Assembly (NCBI GenBank): GCA_963662965.1
Contig: OY759970.1
Location: 4,712,001 to 4,776,000 of the forward strand
DNA from: DTWD01 sp963662965
GTDB lineage: Bacteria > Acidobacteriota > Vicinamibacteria > Vicinamibacterales > UBA8438
Length of the DNA: 64,000 nucleotides
Reading direction: 5' to 3'
The notes under the pieces were generated by a model that did not search any database, was not told where the DNA came from, and was given only the letters and a program-made list of their open reading frames with translations. Shown here in pieces: positions 16,455 to 25,573 of the stretch (the first letter of the stretch is position 1; every line of letters starts with the position of its first letter). A program made the translations under genes and the position numbers.

Positions 16455-17498
16455 CTAACGACGGGTTCCGGTGATGTCGGTCCGCACGCGGAAGATGGTC
16501 TTGCCGGCCGTCACGTAGAGCGTCCGGAGGTCGTCGCCGCCGAATGCGACATTCGTAATCGAGTCCTCCGGGATCGGGATGTGCTCGATCAGTTCTCCCT
16601 CTGGAGAAAAGACGTGGACGCCCGCCACCGTGTCGAGTGTCTCGCTCGTGCCTCGCAAGCGGTTGAGCCCGGCCGCCACGTAGAGATTCCCCTCGCTGTC
16701 GATGGTCATCCCGTCGCCGCTCCGTCCCGGATAGAAATCGTGGAACACGCGCATGTTGCTGACCGTGCCGTCCTCGGCCAGGTCATAGGCGCGAATCATC
16801 CGAGCGCCGCCTTCCTGCTGCGCGGTCTCGATCAAGTAGAGCGTGTCGTCGTCTGGGGAGACGACGATTCCGTTCGGCCGTTCGATCTCCGGCTCCGTCA
16901 GGATGCGGTCGATCGTGCCGTCGGGATCGACGCGGTAGACGCCATGGACGCCCGTCTGCTCCGGTATCACATTTGGGCCCGGACGGTCGGTGAAATAGAT
17001 CCGCCCCTGACCGTCGATCGTCACGTCGTTCGGCTGGTGAAGCTGCTTCCCCTCATAGTGGTCGGCGACGACCTCGACCTCGCCGGTCTCGACATTCGTG
17101 CGGGACACACGCGGCAGGACGTCGGTCCCGTTGCCCCCCTCGGCCGCGAGGAGGCGCCACTGGTCATCGAAGATCAAGCCGTTCGCTCGGTTGCTCGGCT
17201 CGCGGTATATGTCGACCGAGCCGTCGAGACTCATCTTCAGAATCCGGCTGACGCCGCGGCGGTCGGTGCGGAGATTCGTGAAGTAGACGTTTCCGTCGGC
17301 GTCGACCGTCGGACCCTCGGTGAACGCAATAGTCGCCGCGACATCGACCGGCCGCGGCGGCACCGTCGCCGGCGGCGGCTCGACGCCCGATTCGGACGGG
17401 GTGGGCGCCTCACCGGCGCAACCGGCCAAGCATAGTGAGACGCCGCCCAGCACCACGCACATCACGTTCACTCGCTTCTTCACCATCACCATCCCCAT
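16455..17498 (-). CDS. SMP-30/gluconolactonase-like lipoprotein
   Basis: 347 residues from ATG 17498, chosen because GGAGGT lies six bases upstream. Lipobox SLCLAGC gives an N-terminal lipid anchor, followed by a Pro/Ser-rich linker. The six-bladed SMP-30 propeller shows the metal ligands Glu in FTEGPTVDADG, Asn in QPNDVTIDG and Asp in SGDGMTIDSEG. These normally bind calcium or zinc in lactonases and in related strictosidine synthase-like enzymes. Probably periplasmic lactone hydrolysis; the substrate is unknown. Its start overlaps the stop of the preceding small lipoprotein by 13 bp, making it the last gene of the HupE operon. Confidence 0.85.
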   Translation of the reverse strand: MGMVMVKKRVNVMCVVLGGVSLCLAGCAGEAPTPSESGVEPPPATVPPRPVDVAATIAFTEGPTVDADGNVYFTNLRTDRRGVSRILKMSLDGSVDIYREPSNRANGLIFDDQWRLLAAEGGNGTDVLPRVSRTNVETGEVEVVADHYEGKQLHQPNDVTIDGQGRIYFTDRPGPNVIPEQTGVHGVYRVDPDGTIDRILTEPEIERPNGIVVSPDDDTLYLIETAQQEGGARMIRAYDLAEDGTVSNMRVFHDFYPGRSGDGMTIDSEGNLYVAAGLNRLRGTSETLDTVAGVHVFSPEGELIEHIPIPEDSITNVAFGGDDLRTLYVTAGKTIFRVRTDITGTRR

Positions 17499-17902
17499 TC
17501 GCCCACCTCCACCTCCCACAGTGCATAGCACTCTTGCGCGACCCCAGTCTCGAGAATCGGGTCAGGGAGCCGGGACATCGATCCGAGAAACTCGACGAGT
17601 TCCCCGTCCGCGTACCACGACGAGAAGACGTCGCCTTTCGCCGGCGGCTCCTCTCCCTCCGCATCCAGTACGACCGAGTCGATGGTGACCCGCCAGCTCA
17701 CCGGCTCACCGTCGGTATTCGGATAGGCGAACGTCAGCTCATCGCCGGTGCGCGCGAACGCCTCGACCCCGGTGACGCCTTGTATCTGCTCCGCAAATGA
17801 GGTCTTCAGCAGGTCGGCGTGGGACACGAGCGGCGCCCCGCAGCCAAGGCCGAGGGTCGCCACCCAGACGACCCCGGCCGACCCCCACGCCGTCGTCGTC
17901 AT
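17486..17902 (-). CDS. Small lipoprotein of unknown function
   Basis: 138 residues from ATG 17902, four bp after the upstream MBL stop; the longer frame upstream overlaps that gene and is discounted. Signal region TAWGSAGVVWVATLGLGCG ends in a lipobox-like GLGC. The mature part (AFARTGDELTFAYPNTDGEP, WRVTIDSVVLDAEGEEPPAK, YADGELVEFL) looks like a small beta-rich domain. No family was recognised. The C-terminus, ECYALWEVEVGEWGW, overlaps the SMP-30 start. Confidence 0.65.
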   Translation of the reverse strand: MTTTAWGSAGVVWVATLGLGCGAPLVSHADLLKTSFAEQIQGVTGVEAFARTGDELTFAYPNTDGEPVSWRVTIDSVVLDAEGEEPPAKGDVFSSWYADGELVEFLGSMSRLPDPILETGVAQECYALWEVEVGEWGW

Positions 17903-17906
17903 TGAC

Positions 17907-18821
17907 TCACTGGCTGTCGAGCTCGTCGAACACCACCTGCACGTACGCCTGCAACCGTTCGGGTGGCGGCACGTTGTAGGCGGTTTTGAACCGGGCCGGC
18001 GGCTGCCAACTCGCGGCGACCTCGGCGGCAGACCGTCCGGCGAGCTTGCCCGCCCGGACACCCGACACAAATTCGTCGACGAAGTCGGCCATCTCCGCGA
18101 TGTCAGCCGGCGTCATCTGCGTGCTGTGACCGGTGATCACCGTGTCGATATCAGTCACCGTGGCGTGGGCCAGCCGGAGGGTCCGCGCGTATTCGACGCC
18201 GCTCCCACCATTGCTCTGGTCTATGATCGGCACTTGCTTGCCGGGGAACATGTCCCCCGCATGCATCGTGCGGAGCGACGGGAACACGACCCAGGTGTCG
18301 CCGCCAGTGTGGCCACGCCCGAAGTAGTAGAGATCGACCTGGTCCGCTCCACTCCCGAGTGTCAGGCGGTCGGCGTAGGTCCGCGTCGGCAGACCGTGAC
18401 CACTGTTCTGATCAAACACGTCCGGGAAGTCCCCCGGGAACCCGGTCACCGGATTCCACTCCTCCATCAGCGTCTTCGCGTTCTCATGCGCGACGAACTC
18501 GACCGAAGCCGGGAACTCAACGTTCCCACTGACGTGGTCGAAGTGCGCGTGGGTGTTGATGATCGTCGTCACCGGGTTCGACGTCAGCTCCCCGATCGCG
18601 TCGATGAGCGGCTGTCCCCAGCCGGCGACCTTCGTGTCGACCAGCACCACGCCGTTGCTCGTGATAAAGGCGGCAGAATTACCGCCGCCGCCGCGCAGCA
18701 CATATAAGTTGTCCTCAAGCTGCTCCACCTCGACGACCATCTCGCCCTGCTGCGCCGACACCGCGGCCAGCGACGCCAGCCCGAAAGCCACCAGCGCACC
18801 GAGCACCATTACTCTCCTCAT
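17907..18821 (-). CDS. Exported metallo-beta-lactamase fold hydrolase
   Basis: 304 residues from ATG 18821, which overlaps the hupE stop as ATGA. Signal peptide VMVLGALVAFGLASLAAVSAQ. The MBL zinc motif NTHAHFDHVSGN is complete, followed by GHTGGDTWVVFPSLRTMHAGD (third His and metal-bridging Asp) and VITGHSTQ (last His). The C-terminal tail (LAGRSAAEVAASWQPPARFK) is alpha-helical and shared by the relatives at 25574 and 29041. Periplasmic hydrolase of unknown substrate. The companion HupE suggests the operon may be metal-linked, which is inference only. Confidence 0.88.
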   Translation of the reverse strand: MRRVMVLGALVAFGLASLAAVSAQQGEMVVEVEQLEDNLYVLRGGGGNSAAFITSNGVVLVDTKVAGWGQPLIDAIGELTSNPVTTIINTHAHFDHVSGNVEFPASVEFVAHENAKTLMEEWNPVTGFPGDFPDVFDQNSGHGLPTRTYADRLTLGSGADQVDLYYFGRGHTGGDTWVVFPSLRTMHAGDMFPGKQVPIIDQSNGGSGVEYARTLRLAHATVTDIDTVITGHSTQMTPADIAEMADFVDEFVSGVRAGKLAGRSAAEVAASWQPPARFKTAYNVPPPERLQAYVQVVFDELDSQ

Positions 18822-19900
18822 GCCACTCCTCCAGAAAAGAATACCCGTTCCACAAACCAAAATGCGCCGGCGGCAATCACCACAATGGAGCCAGCGACGA
18901 CAACCCGCTCGCCGACGACCGCGCTTCGCGCGCGTATCGCCGACAGCATCACCGCCACCGCCAGAACCACCGCCAGCTGTCCGAACTCCACGCCAAGATT
19001 AAACGAAAACAGCGACCAGCCGAGCGCTCCGCTTGGGAGTCCCATCTCGCGCAGGACGCTCGCGAACCCGAACCCGTGAATAAGTCCAAAAATCATGGCG
19101 ATCCAGACGCGCACGTCTTTCCCGCCCCGCGACATCAAATTGTCGACGCCGACGTAGACGATGCTGAGCGCAATGATCGGCTCGACCAGACGTCCCGGCG
19201 GCGTGACGACGTTCAGCACCGCGAGCGACAGGGTGATGCTGTGCGCGAGGGTGAAGGCGGTCACGACCGCCAGAAGTTGCTTGGCGCTCCCACCGAGCAG
19301 CAGCAGGCCGATCAAGAACATCAAGTGATCCGGGCCGATGAGTATGTGGTGCACGCCGGCCGGCACAAACTTTTGCACGACAGCCCACCGCCCCTGACGA
19401 CTCCCCACGAAGTACTCGTAGCTGGTGTCGTCGCCCCCGAGAATCGCCTGAGCCGTCAGATCCGATTCATAGAAGTTGAGAAACGTCTGGTGGTTGGGGT
19501 CATACGGAAAGAGCTCGGCCGACAGCTCGAGCCGGCCCGGCGCCTGGTCGAGCTCCCCTTGGGCCCGCACGCGGACCGCCTGCCGCTCCGCGAGGAGCTC
19601 CGGCACCGACCAGTCCCGCAACACGACCGGCCGGCCGTCAACGCTCAGAGTCAGACGCTCGTTCAGCAGCGCGCCCAGACGACTTACCCGCTCGTCGACC
19701 AGCCCTTGGTCGAGCAGGTCGTTCGGATTCTCGATGCCGTACTCATGGGCAACATCCCAGATGTGTACCACGGCTGTGACATCGACCGCGCCGTTACGGA
19801 TGGAGATGTCGACAAAGCTGAACGGCGCGGGGTGCGCGTCGGCGGACCAGCTGCCGCCCAGGAGCGCGAGCACGACCAAGATTGCGCGTAGCCGGGTCAT
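18818..19900 (-). CDS. HupE/UreJ-family membrane protein with periplasmic N-terminal domain
   Basis: 360 residues from ATG 19900; the longer upstream frame crosses the divergent gene and is discounted. Signal peptide ending SADAHPAPFSFVDISIRN. About 180 residues of extracytoplasmic beta-domain follow, then six or seven TM helices with the HupE hallmarks GVHHILIGPDHLMFLIGLLL, AFTLAHSITLSLAVL and IFGLIHGFGFASVL. The conserved His/Asp residues are metal-ligand candidates, and relatives of this family transport nickel or cobalt. No hydrogenase or urease genes are in the window, so the metal and purpose are unknown. First gene of a four-gene overlapping operon. Confidence 0.88.
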   Translation of the reverse strand: MTRLRAILVVLALLGGSWSADAHPAPFSFVDISIRNGAVDVTAVVHIWDVAHEYGIENPNDLLDQGLVDERVSRLGALLNERLTLSVDGRPVVLRDWSVPELLAERQAVRVRAQGELDQAPGRLELSAELFPYDPNHQTFLNFYESDLTAQAILGGDDTSYEYFVGSRQGRWAVVQKFVPAGVHHILIGPDHLMFLIGLLLLGGSAKQLLAVVTAFTLAHSITLSLAVLNVVTPPGRLVEPIIALSIVYVGVDNLMSRGGKDVRVWIAMIFGLIHGFGFASVLREMGLPSGALGWSLFSFNLGVEFGQLAVVLAVAVMLSAIRARSAVVGERVVVAGSIVVIAAGAFWFVERVFFSGGVA

Positions 19901-19918
19901 CGCGCACCATCGTAACTG

Positions 19919-20491
19919 ATGCGCCGTCGACACTCCACGTTTCTGCTCCTCTGTAGCCTGGCGACTGTGCCGCAGTCCGCGGCAGCCCAGGAGCAGCCGC
20001 TCGCCGCCGGCTATTGGACCCGCGGACTGATCGGTGGCGGGGGACCCTCCTGGAGTCGCGGCGTCCCGGGCTACGGGAAGACCGAGACCGACATCGCATT
20101 CGTGGTGTTCCACCCCCAGCTCGGACGGTTCCTTACCGATCATCTGGAAATGTACGGCGAAGGCACGCTGCTCGTGTGCACCCGGCCGGACATTGCGGTC
20201 AGCGGCGGCGTTGCCGCCTTGGGCGGTCGCTACCACTTCTGGGGCGACCGTCGATGCACACCCTACGTCAGCGGAGCGGCGGGGTTGATCTGGACGTCGC
20301 TCACCGATGCCGTGCCGGCAATCGACCGCGCGTTCAACTTTCAGATTCTCTATGGCATCGGCGTCCGGATGGTCCCACCGCGCGGTCCCGGATTGATGGT
20401 CGAGTTCCGCAACCATCACATCTCGAATGCCGGCACCGCTGGCGAGAACCTCGGCATCAATGCGGCGACGCTCATTGCCGGGGTGCAGTGA
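19919..20491 (+). CDS. PagL-like lipid A 3-O-deacylase family outer-membrane protein
   Basis: 190 residues with a signal peptide (TFLLLCSLATVPQSAAAQ). Alternating hydrophobic strands suggest an eight-stranded outer-membrane barrel (LGGRYHFWGDRRCTPYVSGAAG). The C-terminal motif EFRNHHISNAGTAGENLGIN matches the PagL active-site region, where His and Ser of H-x-S-N (here HISNAG) plus a downstream Glu form the triad. PagL removes the 3-O acyl chain of lipid A and adjusts outer-membrane permeability. Divergent from hupE with only 18 bp between start codons, so the promoters must lie inside the coding regions or overlap. Confidence 0.8.
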   Translation: MRRRHSTFLLLCSLATVPQSAAAQEQPLAAGYWTRGLIGGGGPSWSRGVPGYGKTETDIAFVVFHPQLGRFLTDHLEMYGEGTLLVCTRPDIAVSGGVAALGGRYHFWGDRRCTPYVSGAAGLIWTSLTDAVPAIDRAFNFQILYGIGVRMVPPRGPGLMVEFRNHHISNAGTAGENLGINAATLIAGVQ

Positions 20492-20510
20492 GTCTTGCGC
20501 TAGTGGCCTA

Positions 20511-21032
20511 CTAGCTCACCCTCAACCGTGTGAGCCAGAACGCCGCGACGACCCCGGCGGCGCACTTGACGAGCTCGAGACTCGTGTAGGTCGCGTGCAA
20601 GACGCCGAACGTCCTGAGCGCCGGCGGTGGCGGGGCGCGCGACACGAAGTCGAGACTGCGGCCGACGGTGAGAATCTGTGGCGTCACCCAGAGGGTGAGC
20701 AGCGCGAGCACCACGAGCATGCCCATGACGAGACCTCGCACGCCCCGGCTGCCCGGTAGGCTCCACGTGAGCGCCAACGTGATGCCACCGATGCCGAATT
20801 GCACGATGTTCCAGAATTGGAAGAACAGCCGGTTCAGCTCCGACGACAAGTAGCGCAGAAACTCCCTGGCGCTCGACCGTCCGAGGTCGCTCACCACGCT
20901 CCGAAACGTCTCGTGGCTACTTCCGTCCAACAGCCGGTCGACCGTGTAGAAGTTCTGCATCGCGACGACGCTCACAAAAAGGCTTCCCATCACCCAGAGG
21001 CCGAGACAGAACGCCGCCGCAGTGGTTCTCAT
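20511..21032 (-). CDS. Four-TM membrane protein of unknown function
   Basis: 173 residues. ATG 21032 overlaps the VOC gene stop (ATGA). Hydrophobic helices lie at about 7-25 (FCLGLWVMGSLFVSVVAM), 70-90, 96-115 (RGLVMGMLVVLALLTLWVTP) and 150-168. The C-terminal FGVLHATYTSLELVK resembles the LHG-type helix of DUF4149-like proteins, but I cannot assign it firmly. Last gene of a six-gene operon. Its stop is 20 bp from the convergent pagL-like stop. Confidence 0.6.
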   Translation of the reverse strand: MRTTAAAFCLGLWVMGSLFVSVVAMQNFYTVDRLLDGSSHETFRSVVSDLGRSSAREFLRYLSSELNRLFFQFWNIVQFGIGGITLALTWSLPGSRGVRGLVMGMLVVLALLTLWVTPQILTVGRSLDFVSRAPPPPALRTFGVLHATYTSLELVKCAAGVVAAFWLTRLRVS

Positions 21033-21613
21033 CTGACACGCGGACGGTCGTCAGCGTCGCACAAGTTGCCTTGCACCCCCGAACCACCGCAGTAACTCAC
21101 GTCTTGAATCTGCACGGGGATGCCGTCCGGGTCATTGAACATTAGCTCTTCCGCCGGCGGATCGGAGTCACCGCGTCTCCGGACACGAGCCTCGATGCCG
21201 TGCTCGGCCAGTGTGTCGACGATACCCGCCGCGTCGAATCCCTCCATCCCCAGGCAGTAGTGGTTGATCGACGGCGTGTTCCCGCGCGAGAAGGCGATGA
21301 ACTGCGGGCCGTTCCCGAGGCCAAGCACCGGAATCGTCGGCGCGTCCCAATCGGCCTCGGTCCCTTGGGTGGTGACCAGCGGCATCCCGAAGAGTCGCTG
21401 ATAGAACTCGACCGACCGCTGCACATCCGAAACCGTGAGCGTCACGTGATTCAGTGTCTGGACCGGAATCTGCGTCCCGCCTGTCTGTGCTGACGCCTCC
21501 CCCTTCGGTTTTTCCTGCACAAGAAGGAGTGCCGACAGTGACAGCACCAGCTCACGCCGACTCAGCCGTCCGCCCTCGAAACGTCGTACCAGCTGCTCGA
21601 TCATCTCGCTCAT
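21029..21613 (-). CDS. Exported VOC (glyoxalase/dioxygenase superfamily) protein
   Basis: 194 residues from ATG 21613 (ATGA overlap with the M1 peptidase stop). The N-terminus RLSRRELVLSLSALLL has a twin-arginine-like signal. The VOC core begins NHVTLTVSDVQRSVEFYQRLFG (first His ligand), then INHYCLGMEGFD (second His), and ends MFNDPDGIPVQIQD, where the usual third ligand Glu is replaced by Gln. Metal binding may therefore be altered. The VOC fold covers glyoxalases, extradiol dioxygenases and resistance proteins; no substrate can be assigned. Confidence 0.85.
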   Translation of the reverse strand: MSEMIEQLVRRFEGGRLSRRELVLSLSALLLVQEKPKGEASAQTGGTQIPVQTLNHVTLTVSDVQRSVEFYQRLFGMPLVTTQGTEADWDAPTIPVLGLGNGPQFIAFSRGNTPSINHYCLGMEGFDAAGIVDTLAEHGIEARVRRRGDSDPPAEELMFNDPDGIPVQIQDVSYCGGSGVQGNLCDADDRPRVR

Positions 21614-24213
21614 GGCATCTCTCCTTCGTTGACGATCCGCGACGCTCGGAACAGACCGTCGGCAGCCTGCAACACCTTGGCACGTAATCGCGGAGCCAAG
21701 TCTGAGCGCTCCACGAGATACGCACTGACCATCCCCGCGGCCTCGACCGTCTGGTGACCGCCCAGCGTGGCGCCGAGCCAGCGGTCCGGAAAGAAAATGT
21801 CTCCAGTCCGCTGGATCTCCTCAAGCAGGTCGAGGCTCGAGGGGATGTAGTGCTCGGCCCCCCGCGCGCGCAGCGGGTGATGCAGGTACCGGATCCCGCG
21901 CAGCACCCACGTTTCCCGCTCGCGGTGCGCCGGATCGGCGAGCGCGCCGAAAAAGCGATCCCGAACCGTCATGTCGTCCGCCAGCGCCGGCATCACGAAC
22001 TCGAACTCGTTCCGTCGGTCTGCGTTCTCGATTCGGTCGCGCTGCTCCGCCAGGATCCCGTCGCTTCGGTCGACGCCACGCACCGCCAGCTCGAACGCCA
22101 GTGTCGTTAGATCGCGTTCAGACAACGACACCCCCGGCACCGCTTCCGCGCCCTGCCAGACACGCGTCAAGCGCTCGACGCCAGTGCTCGTCAAGGCGAT
22201 GTCACGATACGCATTGAAATAGGCGGCCGCGGCTCGTGGCCGCGATGCGCGCTCAACCTCCTTCCAGAGGAGCGATTCGAGATCGGACGCCAGCGACGCG
22301 CGGCGCGCGGGCGCGAGCAGGCTCCAGTATGACGACCGCAAGTATCCCAAGATGAGTGAGACGTTTTGATCATCGGTCTCACGCGGTAGCGCGCGTTGCA
22401 CCAACTCGATGAACGCCTCGACGTCGACGCCGCCTTCGAGCACCGCATCCCAGAGCGACACCCACGCAATCGCGCGCGTCACCGGTGATGTGATGGTCGG
22501 CAGCTCCTCCAGTAGGAATTCCCTGGTCGCGGGGTCAAGCATCATCAGCCCGTATCCGACGCCCTTGCCGTTCGCCAGCACGTAATCCGGTACCGATTGC
22601 CCCACTGCCTCAGTTACCGTTACCGTCGGATCGCGTAGATGCGCTGGGAGAAGCGCGCTGGCGCCGTCACGGTAGCCGAGTAGCAGCTCCAGCCGTTGAT
22701 TCCAGACCCGACCTTGCGCGGCCGGATCGGATTGCCGAAGCTCGAGCGCGGTGATCAGGTCGCCGTCCGTCGCCAACACGACCTCGACCCGAGGCCGCCG
22801 ACTCTCGTCGACCCACACCTGACTCCAGTCGACCAAATCCTCATCGGTTCGGCGGTCGAGAGCCGCGACCAGGTCTTCCCAGCTGGCATTGCCGTAGGCA
22901 TGGTCGTGGAGGTATTCCCGCAGTCCCTCGCGAAGCGTCGCTTCGCCGATGAGACGCTCGAGATGCTGAACGACGATCGGCGCCTTCTGGTAGATGATCG
23001 GGCCATAGAGCGTCCCCGCCTCATTGAGGTTGTCCAGCGGTTGGCGAATCGGATTCGCGCCGGCAGTCCGGTCGACGCTGTACGCCGCCGGGTAATGCGC
23101 CAACAAGAATCGCAGGGCGTGGTCGACGTCCGGAAACGACGGGTTGACGATCTTGGCGGCCATGAAGTTCGCGAACGTCTCCTTCATCCAGACGTCGGTG
23201 AACCACTCCATCGTCACCAGATTCCCAAACCATTGATGCGCAGTCTCGTGCGCGATCAGGCTCGCGCGGCCAAGGTGGGCATTTTGCGTGGCGCTCTCGT
23301 CGAGAAAGAGTCCCTCGGCCCGGTAGAGAATGGCGCCGGGATGCTCCATCCCGCCGTACTGGAATGAAGGCACCGCGACAAAATCGAACTTCTCGAACGG
23401 GTACGGAATCCCGGTGTACTCCTCAAGCCACGCCAGCGCCGTCGCGTGCAGGTCGAAGATGGCGTCGACGTTTTGCTCCAGGCGGTCGCGGTCGGTTTCT
23501 CGGTGATACATCGCCATCGCGCGACCGTTACGCTCCGCCTCCTCCACCTCGAAGCGCCCGGCGGCGAACGAAAACAGGTAGCTGCTGATCGGCGCGGTTT
23601 CCTTGAACTCGACGATGGCCCGACCGCCGTCGACCGAGCGCGAGTCGGTCGAGCCGTTCGCCACCGCACGCCAAATGTCCGGGATCTCGAGCGTCAGCCG
23701 ATAACGGGCCTTCAAGTTGGGTTGATCGAAGAGGGGAAACGCGACCCGCGCACGGTCGGGGACGAACAGCGTGTAGAGGAAGTCGTCCTGGCGGTTCAGT
23801 GAGCCGTCGCCAGCCGTGAACCCGATCTCAATCTCGACCGGGCCGGCCGCCACGTCCGGCACGATGACGTGTTCCTCTCGAGTCTCGTAGGCAACCTCGT
23901 CGCCACCGATGCGGACGGCGTGCACGTGGTCGACCGGCCGGGTGAAGTCGAGGATGACCGGACCGTCGTCAGCGAGCGTGAAGCCGACCTGCACGCGACC
24001 GTCAATCGGCTCGGTCCGCGCCGTCGGGATGTCGAAGCGAACGTCGTACCGAAGGTCGGAGATGGTGGCGGCACGCCGAGCGGCGAGGGTGAGTGACACG
24101 CCAGTCTCGACATCGACAGACGCTGGTTCCATGCAGCCGGCGAGCGCGCTACCCAGGGTCATGCAGATCGCGACGGCGCGTCCGCGCCCCGGGCCGTATA
24201 TCGCTCTTTTCAC
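21610..24213 (-). CDS. M1-family zinc aminopeptidase, lipoprotein
   Basis: 867 residues. Lipobox ALAGC (Cys27) anchors it to a membrane. The catalytic zinc site is HETAHQWFGN (His322, Glu323, His326) with Glu345 in WMKETFANF. The exopeptidase motif is GGMEHPG, a variant of GAMEN. Before it are the beta-saddle domain and after it the long helical ERAP1-like C-terminal domain (about 460-867). M1 enzymes release N-terminal amino acids from peptides, and the lipid anchor places this one in the periplasm, consistent with peptide scavenging. Start and stop both overlap neighbouring genes by ATGA. Confidence 0.93.
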   Translation of the reverse strand: MKRAIYGPGRGRAVAICMTLGSALAGCMEPASVDVETGVSLTLAARRAATISDLRYDVRFDIPTARTEPIDGRVQVGFTLADDGPVILDFTRPVDHVHAVRIGGDEVAYETREEHVIVPDVAAGPVEIEIGFTAGDGSLNRQDDFLYTLFVPDRARVAFPLFDQPNLKARYRLTLEIPDIWRAVANGSTDSRSVDGGRAIVEFKETAPISSYLFSFAAGRFEVEEAERNGRAMAMYHRETDRDRLEQNVDAIFDLHATALAWLEEYTGIPYPFEKFDFVAVPSFQYGGMEHPGAILYRAEGLFLDESATQNAHLGRASLIAHETAHQWFGNLVTMEWFTDVWMKETFANFMAAKIVNPSFPDVDHALRFLLAHYPAAYSVDRTAGANPIRQPLDNLNEAGTLYGPIIYQKAPIVVQHLERLIGEATLREGLREYLHDHAYGNASWEDLVAALDRRTDEDLVDWSQVWVDESRRPRVEVVLATDGDLITALELRQSDPAAQGRVWNQRLELLLGYRDGASALLPAHLRDPTVTVTEAVGQSVPDYVLANGKGVGYGLMMLDPATREFLLEELPTITSPVTRAIAWVSLWDAVLEGGVDVEAFIELVQRALPRETDDQNVSLILGYLRSSYWSLLAPARRASLASDLESLLWKEVERASRPRAAAAYFNAYRDIALTSTGVERLTRVWQGAEAVPGVSLSERDLTTLAFELAVRGVDRSDGILAEQRDRIENADRRNEFEFVMPALADDMTVRDRFFGALADPAHRERETWVLRGIRYLHHPLRARGAEHYIPSSLDLLEEIQRTGDIFFPDRWLGATLGGHQTVEAAGMVSAYLVERSDLAPRLRAKVLQAADGLFRASRIVNEGEMP

Positions 24214-25550
24214 TCGTAGTCCGAGATATCCATCGAGTAGCTGATGATCTCCTGGTCGTTGCGCGTGATGAGGTGCTTGTTCGCGTAGGCTGGGTGCACC
24301 CAGTTGACGCTCCGGAGCTCGCGTCTATTCCCGGGCGCCGAGGTCGGCTCGATTAGATGCGTCCGGCTGAGCTCCTCGTAGCCGGACGGGCTCAGGCGCG
24401 CAATGACCAGCTCCCCGCGGTCGTTGTTCAAGAACACCCGATCGCCGTTTCGCACCATGAAACCCGATACCCAGCGCCGGCGCTCGACGGTCGCCTCCTG
24501 GGTCTCCCAGAGACGCTCCCCCGTCAGCGCATTCAAGGCGCGGAGCTGGCCGTAGCTGCAGATGCCGTAGATGTAGTCGCCGTCGATGATCGGCGTGGCG
24601 AGGACGGCATGCAGTCCTTCGGTCCGGATCTCGCTGTTGCTACTCCCCTTCCAGGCGACGCTGGCGCCGGGCCGATCCTGATTGAGCGTCAGCATCATCG
24701 GGCCGTCATAGAAGGTCGAGAAAAAAAGCTGCTGGCCCACCTGCACCGGCACCGCGACCGTCATCGCCCCGCCGACGACATACGGCTGGCGCCAGTAGAC
24801 CTCACCAGTTTCAGGGTCGAGCGAGACGACCTCCTCCGGGTCCCAGGCAATCAGCTGCCTGGCGCCGCCCGCCTCGATGATGATCGGCTGCGCCACCCCA
24901 AGGTCGGCCTCACTCGGAAGCGCCCGCCAGATCTCCTCGCCGGTCATCTTGTCGAAGGCGACAACCCGAGCGTCCGGAGGCCCACCGACGAAGCAAATCA
25001 GTCGCTCGCCGTCGACCAGCGGCGCGCTCGCAAACCCCCAGTCGAAGCCCCACCGCATCCGATCGACGCCGTAGTCGTCGCCGTAGCTCTTCCGCCAGAG
25101 GATCTCCCCGCTGTCGACGTCCAGCGCTGACAGCACGCCGGTGCGACCAAGGACATACACGCGATCGTCGTCGACGGTTGGTGTCGCCCCAGGGCCGACT
25201 TCCCACTGGATGCCGGCATAGTCAGCCTCCCATTCCTGCACCCACAAGACGGCGCCGGTCGCCTCGTCGAGCGCGATCGCCCGTTCGGTGCCCCGCATCC
25301 CATCGGTCGGCTCGTAATCGGTGACAAAGACGCGCCCATCGGCGATGGCCGGACCCGAATAGCCAGCCTTGATCGGCATCCGCCAGCGCACCTGCAGCCC
25401 CGACTCGGGGAACGATTCGAGCACGCCGGTCTCGTTCCAGACGCCGAGCCGTCCCTTGCCCCGAAACTCCGGCCAATCCTCGGCGTGCGTCGTCCCGCTA
25501 CTGACCACCAGCGTGACCACGCACGCAACCGCTGCCTGTCTCATCGTCAT
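24210..25550 (-). CDS. Exported PQQ-type (BamB-like) beta-propeller protein
   Basis: 446 residues; signal peptide VACVVTLVVSSGTTHAEDW. Repeated PQQ blade motifs: AIALDEATGAVLWVQEW, LSALDVDSGEILWRKSYG, VVAFDKMTGEEIWRAL, VVSLDPETGEVYWRQPY and LRALNALTGERLWETQE. It lacks the catalytic features of quinoprotein dehydrogenases and most resembles acidobacterial and planctomycete PQQ-like repeat proteins beginning WPEFRG. A binding or scaffold role is more likely than catalysis. The stop overlaps the M1 gene start, and the start is 23 bp after the MBL stop. Confidence 0.85.
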   Translation of the reverse strand: MTMRQAAVACVVTLVVSSGTTHAEDWPEFRGKGRLGVWNETGVLESFPESGLQVRWRMPIKAGYSGPAIADGRVFVTDYEPTDGMRGTERAIALDEATGAVLWVQEWEADYAGIQWEVGPGATPTVDDDRVYVLGRTGVLSALDVDSGEILWRKSYGDDYGVDRMRWGFDWGFASAPLVDGERLICFVGGPPDARVVAFDKMTGEEIWRALPSEADLGVAQPIIIEAGGARQLIAWDPEEVVSLDPETGEVYWRQPYVVGGAMTVAVPVQVGQQLFFSTFYDGPMMLTLNQDRPGASVAWKGSSNSEIRTEGLHAVLATPIIDGDYIYGICSYGQLRALNALTGERLWETQEATVERRRWVSGFMVRNGDRVFLNNDRGELVIARLSPSGYEELSRTHLIEPTSAPGNRRELRSVNWVHPAYANKHLITRNDQEIISYSMDISDYE

Positions 25551-25573
25551 CGAATTCCGGCTCCCGGCTTCTA

